Positions 5,536 to 9,422 of a stretch of DNA of 9,422 bases are shown here, one piece after another. The notes beneath the pieces are model-generated. The model was not told where the DNA came from. It did no database searches and saw nothing but the letters and a program-made list of their open reading frames with translations. Within the stretch, counting starts at the first letter, position 1; every line of letters begins with the position of its first letter. The DNA comes from an uncultured Spirochaetia bacterium (GTDB lineage Bacteria > Spirochaetota > UBA4802 > JAGODF01), in contig CALCJG010000315.1 in NCBI GenBank assembly GCA_937967705.1, forward strand, positions 1-9,422. The letters run 5' to 3'. Made by a program: the position numbers and the translations under genes.

Positions 5536-8286
5536 TCATTCGAGGATGTCCAGTACGATCAGCGTAGCGTCGTCCTTGAGTCCCGCATCCGGGCTGTCCT
5601 TTGACAATTCCTTTGCGACAGCCATTACCCTGTCCGCAAACTCCTCCGCATTCGAGTCCTGATACTGCCTTACAAGATCCCGAAAGATCTCATCCGCTCT
5701 TACTGTATCCTCCCGGCTGATGCTGTCTGTAATACCGTCAGTGTGCATTATAATCCGGTCCCCTATTTCCAGCGGGATGGAGAAAGCGGTATAGACGGAA
5801 TCCGTAAAAACCCCCGCCGGACGGCCCACCGACTTGTTCACGAAGAGCTCCCCGGTCCTCTTTCTCCACACCAAGACGGCCTTGTGTCCCGCGTTGGACT
5901 GGGTGAGGGTCATCCGCTTCAGGTCGATGCAGAGATAATTGGCGGTCAGCAGTATCCCGTGGCTGTAACGGCACATGACCCGGTTGATGCTGTCCAGCAT
6001 CTGTTCGGGCTCCCGGGCATAGCCCCGGCTGAAATAGTAGATCACCTCCAGCATAGAGGAAACCATGGCGGCTGGAATCCCGTGCCCCGTCACATCCGCC
6101 AGGAGAACCGCCAGGAGTTTCTCCTCCAGCAAATCAAACTGGTAGAAATCCCCCCCCACCTCGTGCATGGGCTGGTAGCGCACGGCGATGCCGAGTTCCT
6201 TCATTTTGGGCGGACTCTGGGGCAGGATATCCGTCTGTATCTCCCCGGCGATCTTCAGCTCGTTGTCCAGGACATCGAGGCGCTTGCGCAGCTTGGTTGA
6301 GTTCTTCAGGGAGAGGAGATTCTGTACCCGTGCCGTAAGTTCATGCCGATCCACCGGCTTGAGGAGATAGTCGTTGGCCCCGGCGTCAAATCCCCGGGAG
6401 ATGTCTTCCGGCCTGTTGCGGGCGGTCAGCATGAGAACGGGTATTTCATAGGAGTAATACATCTCCCGGATGCGCCGGCAAACCTCGTAACCGGATATCC
6501 CCGGCATCATGACATCCAGGATGATCATGTCTGGGATGAGCCCCTCGTTGAGGAGTTTCAGGGCCTCCTCCCCGTTTATGGCCGTTACGACCCGGTATCC
6601 CCCGCCTTCCAGATGATTGACCAGCACCTGAAGGTTGATCGGCTCATCGTCCACCACCAGGAGGGTCGCGGTTCCCTCCCCCATATCGCCGCGGGTTATT
6701 TCCACGCTCTCCGAGGCCATGAGGAGGGGCTCATAATATTCTCTCAGGGGCGGTTTGGTAACCTCTCTGGACGCCTCATCCTCCTCCCCGTAATCATAGA
6801 GGGTGAAGTAGAAACGGGACCCCTCTCCCGGCCTGGATTCGGCCCAGATACTGCCCCCGTGGAGGGTAATCAGCTGACGGGTTATGGAAAGACCCATACC
6901 CGTTCCTGAACCGAATCCCTTCGAAACAGCTCCGCCGGCCTGCTCGAAAGTCTCGAAGATCCTCTCGAGACTGTCCCCGGGAATACCCACACCGGTGTCC
7001 TCCACACAGAAGATCCAGAGTCCCTCCTCCTCCGGCGATGGCTGCGCAGAAACCCGAATGCGCCCTTCCTCTGTAAACTTCAGGGCATTGCCCACCAGGT
7101 TGAAGAGGATCTGCTGAAGCCGGTTCTGATCCCCCCGGACAGAGAGGGTCGGGTCGATGTCATTGACGAGCTCGATGGACTTGAAGGTAATCATGGGCCT
7201 GAGAACCGACAGGACGATATCCGCCAATGAGTACATGTAGACCCGGCCGATCTCCAGCCTGATGTCCCCGTAGCGGAGACGGGAGAAATCCAGGATATTG
7301 TTGACCAGGGCCAGAAGCCGCATACCGCTCGTGATGATGAGCGAAAGATCATGCTCCCCCCGTTCGTCCTTGAGCCCCCCCTGCAGGGACTCGGCAAGCC
7401 CGATAACCCCGTAAAGCGGCGTCCGGAGCTCATGGGAGACATGAGCCATGAAATCGTCCTTGAGGCGGTCGAGCCTTGTCAGCTTCTCGTTCAGTTCGAT
7501 GAGCTCATTGATCTTCTGTGTGATGAGGCCCGACATATGATAGAAGGTCTGGGAGAGAACCTCGATCTCGTCACCGGCTCCGGGAAGAACCGCCGCACCC
7601 TGGTCCACCATCTTCATACGCTTGATGGCCCCCGTCAGCTTCACCAGGGGATGGGAGATCAAACGGCTCAGGACAAAACCCATTGTGACGGCCAGGAAGA
7701 GGGCCAGGAACGCTGCGGCGTAGAGGAGCCTCTTCATACGGATGATGGGCTTGAGAACCGTCGACCGGGAGAAATAGACCCTCCCGATGCAGTAGGGGGG
7801 CTTCCCCCCCAGGGAGGCCCTGTTCTGAAAGAGAAACAGCGCCTCGCCGCCGGAAACCAGGGGTATCTCCCGAAAACCCTCAAAATCCCGGTCCGCCCCC
7901 CGTTCCGGCTGATCCGGCAGAAACGCCTTATCCGGAAGGGTGTCGAAAAAGAGATCGTTGCGGTAGGTGGCGATTTTCAGGCCGTTGAATTCCTTTCGGG
8001 GAGAGAGAATGACGGTTTCGGCGTAGACCAGCCCGTAATCCTGAAGGGCCCGGAGAATGCCCATCATCTCCTTGGCATCCACCCGGGACGGCACGGGATC
8101 CCCCCCGTTCATGAGCAGGATGTTCAGGGCGAAGCGGGAGATTATTCGGCTTGTCATTTCCCCCTGGCGTTTCAGTTCCGCCATCCTGTCCCGCTCCTGT
8201 CGGTGCACCATGAAGAGGGATAAGGGCAGAAGGGAACTGACGATGACCAGCACGAATGCCAGGATGAGTTTATATCGGATTCTCAT
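5536..8286 (-). CDS. Hybrid sensor kinase-receiver-PP2C (SpoIIE/RsbU-type) phosphatase
   Basis: A 916-residue membrane protein combining a whole two-component system with an output phosphatase. In order: TM helix (about 7-27); an extracytoplasmic sensor of about 155 residues with no recognised family; TM helix (187-208); HAMP and coiled coil (about 209-275); HisKA with phospho-acceptor His285 in SHELRTP; HATPase with N-box FNLVGNALKFT (395-405), DTGVGIP (430-436) and GSGTGMGL (459-466). Then come a receiver with Asp546/Asp547, phospho-acceptor Asp591 in LDVMMPG, Thr621 and Lys643; a linker helix ending in IQTDILPQ (683-690); and a PP2C/SpoIIE domain with GGDFYQ (Asp713), ADVTGHGIPAAM (Asp731), SNAGH, HTDGITD (Asp850) and LKDDAT (Asp905/Asp906). 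All key residues for both activities are present. The start has AAAGGA just upstream. It probably senses an envelope signal and controls dephosphorylation of the STAS protein encoded next door. The DUF1573 gene ends 54 bases upstream on the same strand, so co-transcription is likely. Confidence 0.95.
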   Translation of the reverse strand: MRIRYKLILAFVLVIVSSLLPLSLFMVHRQERDRMAELKRQGEMTSRIISRFALNILLMNGGDPVPSRVDAKEMMGILRALQDYGLVYAETVILSPRKEFNGLKIATYRNDLFFDTLPDKAFLPDQPERGADRDFEGFREIPLVSGGEALFLFQNRASLGGKPPYCIGRVYFSRSTVLKPIIRMKRLLYAAAFLALFLAVTMGFVLSRLISHPLVKLTGAIKRMKMVDQGAAVLPGAGDEIEVLSQTFYHMSGLITQKINELIELNEKLTRLDRLKDDFMAHVSHELRTPLYGVIGLAESLQGGLKDERGEHDLSLIITSGMRLLALVNNILDFSRLRYGDIRLEIGRVYMYSLADIVLSVLRPMITFKSIELVNDIDPTLSVRGDQNRLQQILFNLVGNALKFTEEGRIRVSAQPSPEEEGLWIFCVEDTGVGIPGDSLERIFETFEQAGGAVSKGFGSGTGMGLSITRQLITLHGGSIWAESRPGEGSRFYFTLYDYGEEDEASREVTKPPLREYYEPLLMASESVEITRGDMGEGTATLLVVDDEPINLQVLVNHLEGGGYRVVTAINGEEALKLLNEGLIPDMIILDVMMPGISGYEVCRRIREMYYSYEIPVLMLTARNRPEDISRGFDAGANDYLLKPVDRHELTARVQNLLSLKNSTKLRKRLDVLDNELKIAGEIQTDILPQSPPKMKELGIAVRYQPMHEVGGDFYQFDLLEEKLLAVLLADVTGHGIPAAMVSSMLEVIYYFSRGYAREPEQMLDSINRVMCRYSHGILLTANYLCIDLKRMTLTQSNAGHKAVLVWRKRTGELFVNKSVGRPAGVFTDSVYTAFSIPLEIGDRIIMHTDGITDSISREDTVRADEIFRDLVRQYQDSNAEEFADRVMAVAKELSKDSPDAGLKDDATLIVLDILE

Positions 8287-8340
8287 TTTTCCTTTCCGAT
8301 GACTGCCAGCCGAAGTCGATGAGGGAAATGGGGTTCCGGA

Positions 8341-8739
8341 TTACCCCTTTTTCTTCTTGTCCAGGATATAAGCCATTACAACCAGTCGAATTTCCTTCTG
8401 GGAGGGGTCATTGGTATGAACGCGAATGGTCCGCTTAAACATGGCCTTCCTCTTCTCGGTTTTAATGGATACCTCGATGATTCCCTCGCCGCCGGCGGGG
8501 ATCTCCTTCTGTGAGAGAAGGACGGGGGTACAGCCTCACCCGGATTCGAGCTTTTCGATCTTCAGGGTTTCGCCACCGCGGTTATGGAACTTGAACTTAT
8601 GTGTATAAACACTTTCCTGGAAGACTTCACCAAAATTGTGAATTTTCTTTTCAAAGCTGATGCTGGGATACTTCGCGCAGCCCGGTGCCAGCCACAAAAA
8701 CGCTATCAGGAAGAGAAACGAATGACCTTTGACCTTCAT
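8341..8739 (-). CDS. DUF1573 lipoprotein, candidate selenoprotein (in-frame TGA as Sec68)
   Basis: A 132-residue protein if the TGA at 8538-8536 is read as selenocysteine. It starts with a lipoprotein-like signal: basic start, hydrophobic 8-18, then LAPGC with Cys21 as the likely lipidated residue (Pro at -2 is atypical). The mature part follows the DUF1573 (Pfam PF07610) pattern: HNFGEV (34-39), a beta-rich stretch HKFKFHNRGGETLKI (47-61), the family cysteine motif, IPAGGEG (80-86) and TNDPS (109-113). The family usually has CGCT; here it reads TGA-Gly-Cys-Thr, so the stop codon sits exactly at the first cysteine. Sixty-four conserved codons follow in the same frame to a TAA at 8343-8341. 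The ATG at 8739 (AGGTG close upstream) is preferred to a GTG two codons earlier. The alternatives are a nonsense mutation or sequencing error in a CGCT gene. The kinase gene follows after 54 bases. Confidence 0.75.
8483..8522 (-). promoter_or_regulatory. Possible bacterial SECIS hairpins downstream of the in-frame TGA
   Basis: In the minus-strand message, 13 bases after the TGA, UCCUUCU and AGAAGGA form a perfect 7-base-pair stem (8522-8504) with loop CUCAC. The loop begins 20 bases after the TGA, a usual distance for bacterial SECIS elements, but it lacks the G usually found in the first two loop positions. A second, GC-rich hairpin (8500-8483) has a CGCC/GGCG upper stem, loop GGC, a bulged A and a CCC/GGG lower stem. 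It has the G but begins 42 bases after the TGA, a little far. Neither is a clean match to the E. coli model. Confidence 0.3.
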
Positions 8740-8774
8740 AATCACCTATCTTCACCAAGAAGAGAATTACTCAG

Positions 8775-8802
8775 AGGATATAGCGAAAAAAAAAAGAGTC
8801 AA
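8775..8802 (-). promoter_or_regulatory. Promoter candidate for the DUF1573 gene with a T10 spacer
   Basis: On the minus strand TTGACT (8802-8797, 5 of 6 consensus) and TATCCT (8780-8775, 4 of 6) are 16 bases apart, about 36 bases before the ATG at 8739. Ten consecutive Ts (8795-8786) fill most of the spacer. It lies just after the terminator of the upstream small gene, where a new promoter is expected. Confidence 0.4.
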
Positions 8803-8803
8803 T

Positions 8804-8832
8804 AAAAAAAATGCCGGTTTAGTAACCGGCAT
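8804..8832 (-). terminator. Intrinsic terminator after the 45-residue membrane protein gene
   Basis: A perfect 9-base-pair stem, ATGCCGGTT (8811-8819) with AACCGGCAT (8824-8832), has a 4-base loop. In the minus-strand direction it is followed directly by a run of Ts (8811-8804). It is a textbook rho-independent terminator, 41 bases after the stop at 8873. Confidence 0.9.
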
Positions 8833-8872
8833 GAATAATTTGGGATTGATTGTTATGAATGAATGGATGACA

Positions 8873-9010
8873 CTACTGTTCTCTGTAGCGGTCAAACAGG
8901 GAATTGTCCCGATGATTCTTGGAATACCGGTAGTAAAAGTATTCCGCAACGATCCACAATAAAGCGGCAAGCCAGAATACCGTGAAGATCTCCATCACTG
9001 TAAAATTCAT
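8873..9010 (-). CDS. 45-residue single-span membrane protein
   Basis: A small gene of 45 codons plus TAG. The protein has a short polar start, one transmembrane helix at about residues 8-25 (FTVFWLAALLWIVAEYFYY, 9-27, with aromatic residues at its C-terminal end), and a basic, charged tail (RYSKNHRDN then FDRYREQ). The N-terminal Glu7 and positive tail suggest the N-terminus is outside and the tail in the cytoplasm, which is inference. Support for a real gene: AGAGGTGAG ends 2 bases before the ATG, an AT-rich TATAAT lies at 9033-9028, and a strong intrinsic terminator follows the stop. I do not recognise a family. Such microproteins often modulate a membrane complex, but nothing here identifies a partner. 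Confidence 0.7.
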   Translation of the reverse strand: MNFTVMEIFTVFWLAALLWIVAEYFYYRYSKNHRDNSLFDRYREQ

Positions 9011-9027
9011 ATCTCACCTCTTTATAT

Positions 9028-9033
9028 ATTATA
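9028..9033 (-). promoter_or_regulatory. Possible -10 box (TATAAT) for the 45-residue protein gene
   Basis: A perfect TATAAT on the minus strand, 17 bases before the ATG at 9010, sits in an AT-rich patch. No recognisable -35 box lies 16-18 bases upstream, and the resulting 5' leader would be only about 10 bases, so this is tentative. Confidence 0.3.
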
Positions 9034-9076
9034 ATATGCAGATTTCATGCCACGGGACATTTTTTATTCTTCCAAA

Positions 9077-9204
9077 CCCCTGAACCCATCAGGAGATAAT
9101 CGAGGAATTTGAGGATCGAGATTTTAGAGTGCATATAACGCGGGAGGGTATGGTTTTTCATCGACAGAGTATCATATATGCAACAAGGAAAGGGGGTTCA
9201 GGGG
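9077..9204. repeat. Long-range inverted repeat CCCCTGAACCC / GGGTTCAGGGG
   Basis: An 11-base perfect inverted repeat has arms at 9077-9087 and 9194-9204, separated by 106 bases. It spans most of the gap between the partial outer-membrane protein gene and the 45-residue protein gene. A shorter pair, GCATAT/ATATGC, is nested between the arms. It could fold as an RNA with a closing stem or act as a large terminator-like structure. No T-run follows directly, and no known ncRNA family is recognised. A run of nine Gs (9201-9209) overlaps the right arm. Confidence 0.45.
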
Positions 9205-9212
9205 GGGGGAGA

Positions 9213-9422
9213 TCAGCGGAAGGTGCGCAGCATAACCCCCGCCAGCAGTCGGCCCGAATAGAGAAAATCCTTTTTGTCGGAATCGGCCCGGATCAGCTTG
9301 GTAAAGCAATACTCCCCCTCGGTGATGAGGAAGAGATCGGTAAACCGGCCCAGGGCGTATTTGAACTCGAGTCCCGCCAGCATTCCCAGCTGACTTTTGG
9401 CCATATACCGGGAAACATTGGC
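9213..9422 (-). CDS. C-terminus of a probable outer-membrane beta-barrel protein (partial)
   Basis: The last 69 residues of a gene that starts beyond the window; the frame is open to the edge. The sequence has the alternating polar/hydrophobic pattern of amphipathic beta strands, for example GMLAGLEFKYALG, then FTDLFLITEGEYCF separated by a charged loop (RADSDKKDF), then SGRLLAGVMLRTF near the end. A phenylalanine one residue from the C-terminus resembles the terminal aromatic signal recognised by the Bam machinery. An internal Met (ATG at 9404) has no good ribosome binding site and is not taken as the start. The family cannot be named from this fragment. Confidence 0.6.
   Translation of the reverse strand, partial: ANVSRYMAKSQLGMLAGLEFKYALGRFTDLFLITEGEYCFTKLIRADSDKKDFLYSGRLLAGVMLRTFR

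Noticed and set aside
7351..8223. A 290-codon open frame on the plus strand
   Set aside because: It is antisense to the hybrid kinase, whose domains are intact throughout; the translation is low in hydrophobic core patterns.
8767..8970. A 67-codon minus-strand frame overlapping the terminator
   Set aside because: It runs through the terminator stem and poly-A/T tracts, overlaps the better supported 45-codon gene in another frame, and has no ribosome binding site.
1..9422. CRISPR arrays, tRNA or rRNA genes, insertion sequences
   Set aside because: No regularly spaced repeats, cloverleaf or rRNA-like segments, transposase motifs or terminal inverted repeats were seen on either strand.

Overview
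The window (9,422 bases) looks like the chromosome of a free-living Gram-negative bacterium. Coding regions are GC-rich and short intergenic stretches are AT-rich. Most genes have clear Shine-Dalgarno sequences, and there is a predicted lipoprotein and the end of a probable outer-membrane beta-barrel. The archaeal/thermophile-type LeuC/LeuD pair, the multidomain kinase-phosphatase and a probable selenoprotein would fit Desulfobacterota (Syntrophus-like deltaproteobacteria) or perhaps spirochaetes. This placement is inference only. TGA is an ordinary stop for several genes here, so the genetic code is the standard bacterial one.

Left part (1-2300, minus strand): a membrane-anchored hypothetical protein, then leuC and leuD, the two subunits of 3-isopropylmalate dehydratase. 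A further start codon overlaps the leuD stop and runs off the window edge (perhaps leuB). Middle left (2512-4514, plus strand): a tiny secreted protein with a mirror-symmetric six-cysteine pattern, an enoyl-CoA hydratase-fold protein lacking one catalytic glutamate, and one base later a ketopantoate reductase-family protein. The reductase meets, tail to tail, a minus-strand protein with two zinc ribbons (4530-4955).

Middle right (4956-8286): an AT-rich divergent promoter region, then a STAS-domain anti-sigma-factor antagonist on the plus strand. It ends 7 bases from the end of a 916-residue minus-strand protein that fuses a membrane sensor, HAMP, histidine kinase, receiver and SpoIIE/RsbU-type PP2C phosphatase. 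The two plausibly form a partner-switching switch in which the phosphatase acts on the STAS protein; no RsbW-like anti-sigma kinase is visible here.

Right part (8341-9422, minus strand): upstream of the kinase lies a DUF1573 lipoprotein. Its frame is interrupted by one TGA exactly where the family has the first cysteine of its CGCT motif, and it then continues for 64 well-conserved codons to a TAA. This is the most interesting item: a candidate UxC selenoprotein that conventional annotation would truncate. Farther upstream are a promoter with a ten-T spacer, a clear intrinsic terminator, an unreported 45-residue single-span membrane protein, a region with a long-range inverted repeat, and the C-terminus of a probable beta-barrel protein.
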